From contig NZ_CP084560.1 in assembly GCF_021789175.1 (NCBI RefSeq), positions 1,302,001 through 1,366,000 on the forward strand: DNA of 64,000 nt, read 5' to 3'. The DNA is from Arthrobacter sp. FW306-2-2C-D06B. GTDB lineage: Bacteria; Actinomycetota; Actinomycetes; Actinomycetales; Micrococcaceae. Under the pieces are notes generated by a model. The model searched no databases. It saw only the letters and a list, made by a program, of their open reading frames with translations, and had not been told where the DNA came from. Of the stretch, positions 1 through 10,012 are shown piece by piece; the stretch's first letter is position 1; each line of letters begins with the position of its first letter. The position numbers and the translations under genes were made by a program.

Positions 1-356
1 CGGGCACCGGAGCGGCAGGGTCCGCGCCCGACGGCGGTGCCTCCTTCCTGGGCGTGCCCGCCTTGGGAATCGTGGCCGGGGGAGCAGTGCTTTGGGTGTT
101 CTACTTCATCCTGCGCTTGGCGTACCCGCCAGGGATGGGCTTCGGCGACGTCAAATTGGCCGGTGTCCTCGGCCTATACCTTGGCTATCTGGGTTGGGCG
201 CATGTTTTCGCAGGAACGTTTGCGGCGTTCCTCTTCGGCGGGCTGTGGAGCCTGGGAGTCCTGGCTGCCCGGCGGGGAACCCTGAAATCATCAATACCCT
301 TCGGGCCATTCATGCTGGCCGGCGCCGCCGCGGCGATGTTTGCCCTGCCGGCGTGA
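1..356 (+). CDS. A24-family prepilin peptidase, C-terminal part (5' end outside window)
   Basis: The frame is open from base 3 to a TGA at 354-356, giving about 117 residues; the gene begins before the window. It carries the GxGxGDVKL-type motif of aspartic prepilin peptidases (GMGFGDVKL, bases 132-158), whose Asp is one of the two catalytic aspartates; the other lies upstream. Several hydrophobic membrane segments surround the motif and the protein ends in a short hydrophobic tail, as expected of this integral membrane family. In the family such enzymes cleave, and in some members methylate, type IV pilin-like precursors; that role here is inferred. The GTG at base 54 is an internal Val codon, not a start. 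Identity as an A24 peptidase is fairly secure, but the pilus system it serves is not visible. Confidence 0.85.
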   Translation, partial: GTGAAGSAPDGGASFLGVPALGIVAGGAVLWVFYFILRLAYPPGMGFGDVKLAGVLGLYLGYLGWAHVFAGTFAAFLFGGLWSLGVLAARRGTLKSSIPFGPFMLAGAAAAMFALPA

Positions 357-519
357 GGAGCCGTGAGCAAAGCGGAGCAGGAGGCGACCGTTTTAGCAGC
401 CTTGCCCGCTGTCATTCGGGCATCGCCGGTGGGATACTCGCCCTACTAGCGGATCCGAGCCGGAAGCGGAGGCAGTGCTCTTGTTGGTAATAACTGTTTC
501 ACCGGAAGCGGGCTAGGCC

Positions 520-993
520 GTGGCGATCCCGGAATTCATCCGGGAAATCCGCGAGAAGATCGGAAACGACCCGCTGTGGCTACCCGGCGTTCGGGGCGTA
601 GTCCTGGATGACGAGAACCGGGTCCTGCTGTGCCAACGGGCCGACAATGGCCGCTGGACGTTGATCACCGGAATGCTGGAACCGGGGGAGCACCCGGCGC
701 CCGGTTTGCTCCGCGAGATCTTCGAGGAGACTGCCGTTGTGGCCGAAACGGAGCGCATCCTCGCGGTGGGCGTGATCGGCCCGGTCACGTATCCCAATGG
801 AGACGTGTGCGACTTCCTGGATATTGCCTTCAAGTGCCGTTATGTCTCTGGAGAGGCCCGCGTCAACGACGACGAGTCAATCGCCGTCGGCTGGTTTGCC
901 GTCGACGAGTTGCCCGAGATCAGCGCCGGCCACCGCGAAACCATCCGACTGGCGTTGGAGCCGGCCTCCGCCGTCGCGTATCAGCGCGATTGA
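520..993 (+). CDS. Nudix hydrolase (157 aa)
   Basis: A cytosolic hydrolase of the Nudix superfamily, which cleaves nucleoside diphosphates linked to another group; the substrate cannot be told from sequence. The Nudix box spans residues 51-73: Gly51, Glu57, the REIFEE core at 65-70 and Val73. The Gly usually found near the end of the box is Ala72 here. The start is GTG with purine-rich sequence (GGAAGCGGG) 8 bases upstream. Length is typical for a single-domain Nudix protein. The 3' end overlaps the convergent small membrane protein gene by 13 bp. No operon partner is visible. Confidence 0.9.
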   Translation: MAIPEFIREIREKIGNDPLWLPGVRGVVLDDENRVLLCQRADNGRWTLITGMLEPGEHPAPGLLREIFEETAVVAETERILAVGVIGPVTYPNGDVCDFLDIAFKCRYVSGEARVNDDESIAVGWFAVDELPEISAGHRETIRLALEPASAVAYQRD

Positions 994-1181
994 CGGGCGG
1001 CCAGGATCGCGCGGGCAGCGAAGAGGCACGCCGCGGCACCGCAAGCAATTGCGCCGACGAGGGTCCACCATTCGCCCTTGGCAGAGGCCATGGAGACGGC
1101 CAGAAGCCCGAAAAGGACCGCCCCTAATCCCCATCGAACGGCCGGGCTGATGTTCGCGGATTCTTCGGGCTCTGAACTCAT
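981..1181 (-). CDS. small two-helix membrane protein (66 aa)
   Basis: Two hydrophobic segments, about residues 17-34 and 38-62, flank a short Lys-Gly-Glu loop, and the C-terminus is basic (ARQSR), so this looks like a hairpin inner-membrane protein. Family not recognised. The start ATG (complement of 1179-1181) lies 7 bases after a TAGGCT hexamer (complement of 1189-1194). This is the same leaderless layout seen at many genes in the window, which supports it as a real gene. It overlaps the Nudix gene tail to tail by 13 bp. No function is proposed. Confidence 0.6.
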   Translation of the reverse strand: MSSEPEESANISPAVRWGLGAVLFGLLAVSMASAKGEWWTLVGAIACGAAACLFAARAILAARQSR

Positions 1182-1299
1182 GGGTTCCAGCCTAAGCCAG
1201 AGCCCGTATGCGGGGCGCCACGGGGCGTTGCAACCCCCATAAGATTGCGGCGCCCCTTTGGCCGGGCCAACCGACGCGAAGTCCGACGTTCGGCCCGGT

Positions 1300-1429
1300 G
1301 GACATGCCCTGTTTTACATTTGGGCATTGGACATATTCCTCATATGTCCACTGGTCCGAGCCAAGGCGGGGCATGTCGCGGGCACAGCGCCGAGCATGTC
1401 CACTCGTCCGAGCCAAGGCCGGGCATGTC
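1300..1429. repeat. intergenic direct and inverted repeats (GGGCATGTC family)
   Basis: The 254-base gap between the small membrane protein and the MFS gene holds two near-identical 34-base direct copies at 1344-1377 and 1396-1429. Both start ATGTCCACT and end GGGCATGTC. An inverted GGACATGCCC lies at 1300-1309, and there is a perfect 8-bp stem with 5-base loop (GGACATAT/ATATGTCC, 1329-1349). The copies are 52 bp apart. This looks like a dispersed, foldable REP- or MITE-like intergenic repeat, and may also end transcription of the MFS operon. No ORF is supported here. Confidence 0.7.
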
Positions 1430-1435
1430 CTGGCG

Positions 1436-3801
<2,366 letters not shown>

Positions 3802-3812
3802 AAAGTAAAGTT

Positions 3813-3837
3813 TTGCACTCTTCTATTAAAAGTGCAA
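3813..3837 (-). promoter_or_regulatory. putative TetR operator
   Basis: TTGCACT at 3813-3819 and AGTGCAA at 3831-3837 form a perfect 7-bp inverted repeat with an 11-base spacer, 12 bases upstream of the tetR start. A third TTGCACT lies inside the start of the gene at 3786-3792. Such palindromes upstream of a divergent or self-transcribed tetR usually bind the repressor; binding here is inferred. Confidence 0.6.
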
Positions 3838-3863
3838 GAAAGGCACCTGTCAGCGGAAACGAC

Positions 3864-3907
3864 GACGGCGGCCGGCACCTTCCGTGGGGAAGGTGCCGGC
3901 CGCCGTC
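3864..3907 (-). terminator. terminator downstream of fumC
   Basis: A perfect 20-bp stem (3864-3883 with 3888-3907) and a 4-base loop, GC-rich and without a strong T-tract, as is common in actinobacteria. It lies 27 bases after the fumC stop codon and separates fumC from the tetR promoter. Confidence 0.85.
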
Positions 3908-3934
3908 GGGCTGGCCAGTCGGGCTGGCGGGAAG

Positions 3935-5371
3935 CTAGGCCTTGTGGGCCGGGCGGGTCATGGTGGTGACGTCGAGGGCCTTGTCGAGCTGCTCTTCGCT
4001 CAGTTCGCCGCGCTCAAGGTAACCGAGGGATATCACGGCTTCGCGGATGGTCAATCCCTCGGCGACGGCCTTCTTGGCGATCTTTGCCGCCGCTTCGTAA
4101 CCGATGAACTTGTTCAGCGGGGTCACGATGGACGGGGAAGCCTCGGCCAGGAAGCGCGCGCGTTCCACGTTGGCCGTGATGCCGTCGATCATCTTGTCGG
4201 CCATGACGCGGCTGGTGTTGGCCAGGAGCCGGATGGATTCGAGCAGGTTGGCAGCCATGACGGGGATGCCGACATTGAGCTCGAAGGCGCCGTTGGTGCC
4301 GGACCAGGCGATGGCGGTGTCGTTGCCGATGACCTGGGCGCAAACCATGATCGATGCTTCGCAGATGACCGGGTTGACCTTCCCCGGCATGATCGACGAG
4401 CCGGGCTGGAGGTCCGGGATGGAGATTTCGCCGAGTCCCGTGTTGGGGCCCGAACCCATCCAGCGGAGGTCGTTGTTGATCTTCATGAAGGAGATCGCGA
4501 TGTTGCGCAGCTGGCTGGAACCCTCGATGAGGCCGTCGCGGTTGGCCTGTGCCTCGAAGTGGTCGCGCGCCTCGGTTAGCGGCAGGCCAGTGTCGGCTGC
4601 AAGGAGCTCGATGACGCGCTCCGGGAAGCCTTCAGGGGTATTGATCCCGGTGCCGACCGCGGTTCCGCCCAGGGGGACCTCGGCCACGCGGGGGAGGGCT
4701 GCATTGATGCGCTCGATGCCGTAGCGGACCTGGGCGGCGTAGCCGCCGAACTCCTGGCCCAAGGTCACCGGAGTGGCGTCCATGAGGTGGGTGCGGCCGG
4801 ACTTGACGACGTCCTTGAACTCGACGGCCTTGCGGTCCAGGGAAGCAGCCAGGTAGTCGAGTGCCGGGATCAGGTCGTTGATCAGGGCCGACGTCGCGGC
4901 GACGTGGACCGACGTCGGGAAGACATCGTTGGAGGACTGGGAAGCGTTGACGTGGTCGTTCGGGTGGACAACTTTGTCGCTCCCGGCGGCCGCGAGGGCA
5001 CGCGTCGCCAGCTCGGCGATGACCTCGTTGGTGTTCATGTTGGACGACGTACCCGAACCGGTCTGGAAGACGTCGATGGGGAAATCGCCGTCGTACTTTC
5101 CGGCGGCAACCTCGTCGGCAGCGCCGGCAATCGCCTCGGCGAGCTCGCCGTCGAGCACCCCCAGTTCAGCGTTCGCGAGGGCCGCGGCCTTCTTGACGCG
5201 GGCCAGCGCCTCGATGTGTGCGCGCTCAAGGGTCTTGCCGGAGATCGGGAAGTTCTCCACGGCGCGCTGCGTCTGGGCGCGGTACAGGGCGTTCACGGGA
5301 ACGCGAACTTCGCCCATCGTGTCATGTTCAATACGGAACTCGGCCGTGTTGGATTCTTGAGTGGAAGTCAT
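3935..5371 (-). CDS. fumC: class II fumarate hydratase
   Basis: Catalyses the reversible hydration of fumarate to L-malate in the TCA cycle; iron-independent homotetramer in the cytosol. At 478 residues it has the usual length. The fumarase/aspartase superfamily signature [11 protein letters not shown] is at 324-334, on the loop that carries the catalytic Ser. TGSGTSSN (104-111) and the SGRTHLMD segment with His195 supply other active-site elements. The ATG (complement of 5369-5371) follows a TAAGCT hexamer by 6 bases, suggesting a leaderless transcript. The order fumarase-(carbonic anhydrase)-DUF4245-glpX resembles mycobacteria. A strong hairpin follows the gene. Confidence 0.96.
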   Translation of the reverse strand: MTSTQESNTAEFRIEHDTMGEVRVPVNALYRAQTQRAVENFPISGKTLERAHIEALARVKKAAALANAELGVLDGELAEAIAGAADEVAAGKYDGDFPIDVFQTGSGTSSNMNTNEVIAELATRALAAAGSDKVVHPNDHVNASQSSNDVFPTSVHVAATSALINDLIPALDYLAASLDRKAVEFKDVVKSGRTHLMDATPVTLGQEFGGYAAQVRYGIERINAALPRVAEVPLGGTAVGTGINTPEGFPERVIELLAADTGLPLTEARDHFEAQANRDGLIEGSSQLRNIAISFMKINNDLRWMGSGPNTGLGEISIPDLQPGSSIMPGKVNPVICEASIMVCAQVIGNDTAIAWSGTNGAFELNVGIPVMAANLLESIRLLANTSRVMADKMIDGITANVERARFLAEASPSIVTPLNKFIGYEAAAKIAKKAVAEGLTIREAVISLGYLERGELSEEQLDKALDVTTMTRPAHKA

Positions 5372-5468
5372 GGGGCTAGCTTATGGCGAGCAGCCGCTTG
5401 ACCGAAAACCCGTCGAGCAAAGCTACGGCCGTTGCGTGCCACCCCTTCGGGGCGGCCCGGCATCCGGC

Positions 5469-6083
5469 CTAGAGCTTGCCGATCCCGGAAACCAGCGCCG
5501 CGCGGCCTTCGTCCAGTTTGTAGGAAAGCCCGACGACGGCGGCCCGGCCGTCGTCGATCGCGTCGGAAATCACACGGGAACTGTCGGCCAGGCGCCGGGC
5601 TGTTTGCTTGACGTGCTCCACCACCATCTCGTTGACGTCCGTCTGCTCGTTGCGCATTGCGGTGAGAACGGAAGGCGTGATGCGCTCGACGAGGGAGCGG
5701 ATGAAACCTGCGGGCATGTCACCGGTTTCGACGGCAGTCTTGGTCGCGGTCACGGCGCCGCAGCTGTCGTGGCCAAGAATCACGATGAGCGGAACATGCA
5801 GCTGGGAGATGCTGTATTCGAGCGAACCTAGGACGGCGTCGTCGATCACTTGCCCGGCAGTGCGGACCACGAAGGCATCGCCCAGGCCGAGGTCAAAGAT
5901 GATCTCGGCAGCCAGGCGGGAATCCGAGCAACCGAAGATCACGGCGAAGGGATGCTGGTCCTCGACAAGCGAATGCCTGCGGGAAGCATCCTGGTTGGGA
6001 TGCAGGGACTCCCCGGCGACAAAGCGTTCGTTTCCTTCGCGCAGACGGCGCCAGGCAAGGGCAGGAGTCAGATAAGTAGCCAC
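5469..6083 (-). CDS. beta-class carbonic anhydrase
   Basis: Interconverts CO2 and bicarbonate using one zinc per active site. The 204 residues contain the zinc and catalytic motif CSDSR (Cys52, Asp54, Arg56) and the second zinc motif HDSCG (His105, Cys108), both intact. It probably supplies bicarbonate for carboxylases; that is inference. The GTG start lies 6 bases after TAAAGT (complement of 6090-6095), again a leaderless layout, so it appears to have its own promoter although DUF4245 ends only 9 bp downstream on the coordinate axis and is read in the same direction. Confidence 0.94.
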   Translation of the reverse strand: MATYLTPALAWRRLREGNERFVAGESLHPNQDASRRHSLVEDQHPFAVIFGCSDSRLAAEIIFDLGLGDAFVVRTAGQVIDDAVLGSLEYSISQLHVPLIVILGHDSCGAVTATKTAVETGDMPAGFIRSLVERITPSVLTAMRNEQTDVNEMVVEHVKQTARRLADSSRVISDAIDDGRAAVVGLSYKLDEGRAALVSGIGKL

Positions 6084-6092
6084 GGCGCTACT

Positions 6093-6812
6093 TTACGGCT
6101 TTGAGGTAGCAGGCTGCGAAACTGTGTCGCCCGGCTTCGTGCTCGCGTCCGCGGAGGCGACAGGAGCTGCGTCCATTGCCTTGACCACGGCCGCGGCCAG
6201 CGTGGAGAACTCGTCCAGTCCCGCGCCGCCGCTCAGGATGATCGTGGTGCCGCGGTAGTTCAGGACCATGCTGCGGTTGCCCTTGGCTGTGTCATGGAGC
6301 TCCCAGTCGTGGCCGCCGGCGCTGCGTGTGCCGGTCACCGGAGCGCTGCCGGCCTGCTGGAAAATCCAGGTCGGATTGGCCTTGCGTGTCTGGACAATTC
6401 CGATGAAGGCCTGCTTGGGAGTCACGTAACCGACTTCCCAGGTGGGTACGCCATCGCCGGTTCCGGATACCCAGCGGGCGTAGTTCGGACTGAATGTGTC
6501 GCCGGTATCCGGCGCCACGGGTGTGAAACCCGCCACATCTTTCGCGTTCGCAGCCGTTGCGGCCACATCGACGTTGGGCTTGTAACCATTGCTCTTTGGC
6601 GCCGGATTCATGAGCACGATCGGCAGGAACGCCACCACGCAGAGGAGCAGCGCGATGAGCATGCCAATGACCGACGCGTTGGCCCTTTTGGCTGCTTTGG
6701 CCGCGATTACGGGCTTGACCGCAGGCTGACCGGCGTCGCCGGCACCAGCTCCGCCCGTTCCTTCGCTGCCGGAGGGGGCGGCGGCAATTGCTTTGTCTTG
6801 CGTTTCACTCAC
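6093..6812 (-). CDS. DUF4245 membrane-anchored protein
   Basis: A 239-residue protein with an Ala/Gly-rich cytoplasmic tail, one transmembrane helix at about 47-68, and an extracytoplasmic domain of about 150 residues ending in a low-complexity Ser/Thr/Pro tail. It matches DUF4245, an actinobacterial family of unknown function usually next to glpX. Here it is divergent from glpX across a 189-base intergenic region. The GTG start has AGGAGA (complement of 6823-6828) 10 bases upstream. The role is unknown; conserved placement beside gluconeogenic genes is the only clue. Confidence 0.85.
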   Translation of the reverse strand: MSETQDKAIAAAPSGSEGTGGAGAGDAGQPAVKPVIAAKAAKRANASVIGMLIALLLCVVAFLPIVLMNPAPKSNGYKPNVDVAATAANAKDVAGFTPVAPDTGDTFSPNYARWVSGTGDGVPTWEVGYVTPKQAFIGIVQTRKANPTWIFQQAGSAPVTGTRSAGGHDWELHDTAKGNRSMVLNYRGTTIILSGGAGLDEFSTLAAAVVKAMDAAPVASADASTKPGDTVSQPATSKP

Positions 6813-6892
6813 GCTTCAATAGTCTCCTATCCAAGCGGCTAATACACATCGGCCGGTCCGCGCAAGGGGCGTTCCGGGACTTGGTCATCCCA

Positions 6893-6921
6893 TGACCGTG
6901 GCGCCCCGCCCCGACTATGAT
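6893..6921 (+). promoter_or_regulatory. candidate glpX promoter
   Basis: TGACCG (6893-6898) and TATGAT (6916-6921) are separated by 17 bases and point toward glpX, leaving about 73 bases of leader. The -10 box is good and the -35 box is partial. The opposite strand of this gap should hold the DUF4245 promoter. Confidence 0.5.
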
Positions 6922-7001
6922 CACTTCTAGAGGAATCATTCAGGCCGACAAGCCCAGCCATTCCTGGTCCCACGAATCGCGTCATCGAAGAAGAGGTTCA
7001 C

Positions 7002-8036
7002 GTGTCTCCAGCGCCAATGTCCCAGAAGTATTCCACGATTTCGCCGGCGCTCGCCGTCGGGACCGATGAGCCGGACCGCAACCTGGCTCTCGAACTTGTC
7101 CGGGTTACCGAAGCCGCCGCGATTGCCGGCGGTCACTGGGTTGGATTCGGCGACAAGAACAAGGCGGACGGGGCCGCCGTCGACGCCATGCGTTCCTTCC
7201 TCCACACCGTCCATTTCAACGGCGTCGTTGTCATCGGCGAAGGTGAAAAGGACGAAGCACCCATGCTGTTCAATGGCGAGCACGTCGGTGACGGCACCGG
7301 TCCGGAGTGCGACGTCGCCGTCGACCCGATCGACGGAACCCGACTGACTGCCTTGGGCATCAACAACGCCCTCGCCGTGCTGGCAGTGGCCGAACGCGGC
7401 ACCATGTTCGATCCCTCCGCCGTGTTCTACATGGAGAAGCTCGTCACGGGTCCTGAAGCCGCCGACATGGTGGACCTGCGCCTGCCGGTGAAGCAGAACC
7501 TCCACCTGATCGCCAAGGCCAAGGGCGTCAAGGTCAACCAGCTTAACGTCATGATCCTGGACCGCGACCGCCACCGCCCGCTGGTGGAGGAAATCCGCGA
7601 AGCCGGTGCCCGCACCAAGTTCATCATGGATGGCGACGTTGCCGGCGCCATTGCCGCAGCACGTTCCGGCACGGGCGTCGACGCCTTGATGGGCATCGGC
7701 GGCACCCCGGAAGGTATCGTTGCCGCGTGTGCCATCAAGTCCCTCGGCGGTGTCATCCAGGGCCGTCTGTGGCCCACGAGCGACGACGAGAAGCAGAAGG
7801 CCATCGACGCCGGACACGACCTCGAGCGCGTCCTCTCGACGAACGACCTCGTCACGAGCGATAACTGCTACTTCGCAGCCACCGGCATCACCGACGGCGA
7901 CCTCCTCAAGGGGGTGCGCTACTCCAAGGACAAGGTCCTGACCCAGTCCATCGTGATGCGCTCCAAGTCCGGCACCATCCGCTTCGTGGACGGCGAGCAC
8001 CAGGCGAGCAAGTGGGAAGGCTACGCCCGCAAGTAG
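7002..8036 (+). CDS. glpX: class II fructose-1,6-bisphosphatase
   Basis: Hydrolyses fructose-1,6-bisphosphate to fructose-6-phosphate in gluconeogenesis; metal-dependent cytosolic enzyme, the main FBPase type of actinobacteria. The 344 residues carry the GEGEKDEAP segment (79-87) and the metal-binding DPIDGT motif (108-113) of the lithium-sensitive phosphatase fold. The GTG at 7002 has GAAGAAGAGG 5 bases upstream; an in-frame ATG at 7017 is an alternative start. The gene is monocistronic, divergent from DUF4245, and followed by a long-loop inverted repeat. Confidence 0.96.
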   Translation: MSPAPMSQKYSTISPALAVGTDEPDRNLALELVRVTEAAAIAGGHWVGFGDKNKADGAAVDAMRSFLHTVHFNGVVVIGEGEKDEAPMLFNGEHVGDGTGPECDVAVDPIDGTRLTALGINNALAVLAVAERGTMFDPSAVFYMEKLVTGPEAADMVDLRLPVKQNLHLIAKAKGVKVNQLNVMILDRDRHRPLVEEIREAGARTKFIMDGDVAGAIAAARSGTGVDALMGIGGTPEGIVAACAIKSLGGVIQGRLWPTSDDEKQKAIDAGHDLERVLSTNDLVTSDNCYFAATGITDGDLLKGVRYSKDKVLTQSIVMRSKSGTIRFVDGEHQASKWEGYARK

Positions 8037-8049
8037 CTCCTGGCTTAGT

Positions 8050-8136
8050 GCAAAAGGGCGGCACGATCACTCGGCGGCTATCTCCTCGTTCCTCGTCGAT
8101 TCTGACGCCGCTGTCACGATCCCACCGCCCTTTTGC
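8050..8136. terminator. inverted repeat after glpX
   Basis: GCAAAAGGGCGG (8050-8061) pairs perfectly with CCGCCCTTTTGC (8125-8136) across 63 bases, and the right arm ends in a TTTT run as in a terminator. CACGATC occurs once inside each half. It could be a terminator, or a small inserted repeat that disrupted the 5' end of the next gene. Confidence 0.5.
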
Positions 8137-8195
8137 GTGCCCGCAGACTTCCGTCGGGCTAACTGGGAGAAAAGGTCCGCGACGGCATTGTCACG

Positions 8196-9038
8196 TTGTC
8201 GCGGGGACTGCGCCTGCCGCTGAACAGCACGGGGACGGTGTCGGAACACTTGCGCGGTTACACCGAGCTTGATTCAGAGTGCTGCCTCAGCCATGGCTCC
8301 GCGGCGCGGATCCATGGCATCAGTTTGTCCAAAGCCCTCGAAGAGGACTGGCGGATCCACCTGGCACGCCCGGGCGAGAGGTGGAAACCGCGGCGGCGGA
8401 ATGTTGTAGGGCACCAACTCACGTTCAAACCGGGTGAAGTGATGATCCTCGACGGCGTCCGGCTCACCTCGCCTTCCCGGACGTTGCTGGACCTGGCCCA
8501 ATCGATGAACATCGACGACATTGTCGCGGCGGGCGACTCGATCGTCGTCGAGCACGGCGAAAACCATCCAAGGCCGCGCGAGGCCTTGGCAACCATTGAC
8601 GATTTGAAGGCGATGGCGGCAGCTCATCCCGGCATGCGAGGGGTCCGCAAAGCCCGGCTGGCCCTTGATCTGGTCCGGGTCGGCGCGGATTCGCCGCAGG
8701 AAACGCAAATGCGCCTCATATTGCTGCATGCAGGTTTGCGTGAGCCTACGCTGAACCACGTCATCTTCAACGAGTGGGGCGCTCCCGCTGTATGGCCCGA
8801 TGCCGCTTACGTCAAGGAGCGGGTCGCCCTCCAATACGACGGGAAGCATCATGGGGAAGCTGAGCAGTACCAGAGGGACATCAGGCGCCAGTCGCTAACG
8901 GAACGGCTGGGTTGGCGCGAAGTCCGGGTCCACCATGAGGATTTGCTCGGGCCCCGCCCGGAAGTGGTGGACAAAGTTCGGCGGGCGCTACGCGCTGGCC
9001 GCGAGTTGGCAGCAGATGCCCGCAGAATCGGATTTTGA
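8196..9038 (+). CDS. DUF559 (Vsr-like nuclease fold) protein, possibly 5'-truncated
   Basis: A 280-residue protein of the actinobacterial AbiEi-like/DUF559 group. An N-terminal region with SHGSAARIHGI (32-42) and LTSPSRTLLDLA (90-101) is followed by a Vsr-like endonuclease fold (about 165-275). That fold has Glu169, PDAAY (201-205), YDGKHHGE (214-221) and RD..R...L...GW. The only nearby start is a weak TTG without a ribosome site. The reading frame continues upstream with protein-like codons to a TAA at 8160-8162. Relatives normally have a further winged-helix segment before this point, so the gene may be truncated or decayed. Function is unknown; defence or toxin-antitoxin links are speculative. 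Confidence 0.6.
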   Translation: MSRGLRLPLNSTGTVSEHLRGYTELDSECCLSHGSAARIHGISLSKALEEDWRIHLARPGERWKPRRRNVVGHQLTFKPGEVMILDGVRLTSPSRTLLDLAQSMNIDDIVAAGDSIVVEHGENHPRPREALATIDDLKAMAAAHPGMRGVRKARLALDLVRVGADSPQETQMRLILLHAGLREPTLNHVIFNEWGAPAVWPDAAYVKERVALQYDGKHHGEAEQYQRDIRRQSLTERLGWREVRVHHEDLLGPRPEVVDKVRRALRAGRELAADARRIGF

Positions 9039-9053
9039 GGGCATCTGCTGCCA
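9007..9053. terminator. bidirectional terminator overlapping the DUF559 stop codon
   Basis: TGGCAGCAGATGCCC (9007-9021) pairs perfectly over 15 bp with 9039-9053. The 17-base loop contains the TGA stop (9036-9038) of the upstream gene. The convergent FemAB gene ends 21 bases beyond it, so one hairpin probably serves both. Confidence 0.75.
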
Positions 9054-9073
9054 GTTCGCGCGGAGAAAGAGGG

Positions 9074-10009
9074 CTAGCGGAGCTTTTCGCGCAGCTTCCG
9101 GGCCATTTGGTAGGCGCCGTAGCGGAACTTGTTGACGGGGAGGTCCCACGTGCCCGGGTAGGCGATTTCACGGCCTCCGAAGGACTTCTTGAAGGCAGTG
9201 AATCCGGCCCACTTGTGGTCAGGCTCGTCCTCCGGAGCCACGCCCCACAGGTCGACGTGCTTGAGCCCCTTGTCCTTCGCATCCGCCATGATCGTCACGA
9301 GCAACGGAATGCCCGCGCTGAGCTTGCGGTGCGTGTCATCGAGCGCCGCGTGGGCGTAGGTGCGCGTGTCGGCGGAATCGTACGCCAGGGCAGCGGCAAT
9401 GGGCTCGCCCTCGAGCTCGGCGATGAACAGGGTGGCGGCGCCGGCGGGCATGAGGGAGCGGGCCACCGAGCTGAGGTATTCGTCGCTCTGGGGCTTGAAG
9501 CCGTTGCGTGCGGCAGTCATATGCAGGAAGTCGAGAAGCACTGAGATCTCTTCAGGATCCTGCGAAGACCGGAAGGAGACACCCTTCTTGTGGATGTTGC
9601 GGTACAGGTTCCGGTTGGTGGGTTTCATGCCCGCCAGGACGTCCTTGAAGTCGCCGTCCAGATCCACGATCCAGCTCAGTTCCGGCTGCTGGTTGGACGG
9701 CGCCGGCTGGAGGCCGCGTGCCCGCAGTATTGCCGCGGCGTCGGCGGCTTCGAACCCGGCGGTGACCGGTTCCATCCGGACAAACACCGCCTTGCTGCGG
9801 CGCGCGATCGCCACCAGTGCGGCTACGGCTTCGTCGAAGGCCTCCAACGAGCCGGCCACGGGTCCGTAAGGCGTGTAGATGACCTTGCCTGCGGGGTTCG
9901 TTTCCTCCATGGCGAGGAAACGCCAGCCCGGGCCGGACTCCTCATGCACGGTACGGCCGAGGGAACGCTGGAAGGACGCCCATGCGGGCGACTGCAGGAA
10001 GTACTCCAC
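9074..10009 (-). CDS. FemAB-family aminoacyltransferase
   Basis: A 311-residue protein of the FemABX group (two GNAT-like domains), which transfer amino acids from aminoacyl-tRNA to lipid II to build peptidoglycan interpeptide bridges. Visible hallmarks are the N-terminal FLQSPAWASFQ segment, the KPTNRNLYRNIHKKGV stretch near the middle, and the C-terminal LWGVAPEDEPDHKWAGFTAFKKSFG-type region. The amino acid transferred and the position in the bridge cannot be read from sequence. The GTG start is 3 bp after the manA stop, so the two are co-transcribed. This pairs a wall-building enzyme with sugar-phosphate supply. Confidence 0.85.
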   Translation of the reverse strand: MEYFLQSPAWASFQRSLGRTVHEESGPGWRFLAMEETNPAGKVIYTPYGPVAGSLEAFDEAVAALVAIARRSKAVFVRMEPVTAGFEAADAAAILRARGLQPAPSNQQPELSWIVDLDGDFKDVLAGMKPTNRNLYRNIHKKGVSFRSSQDPEEISVLLDFLHMTAARNGFKPQSDEYLSSVARSLMPAGAATLFIAELEGEPIAAALAYDSADTRTYAHAALDDTHRKLSAGIPLLVTIMADAKDKGLKHVDLWGVAPEDEPDHKWAGFTAFKKSFGGREIAYPGTWDLPVNKFRYGAYQMARKLREKLR

Positions 10010-10012
10010 GCT

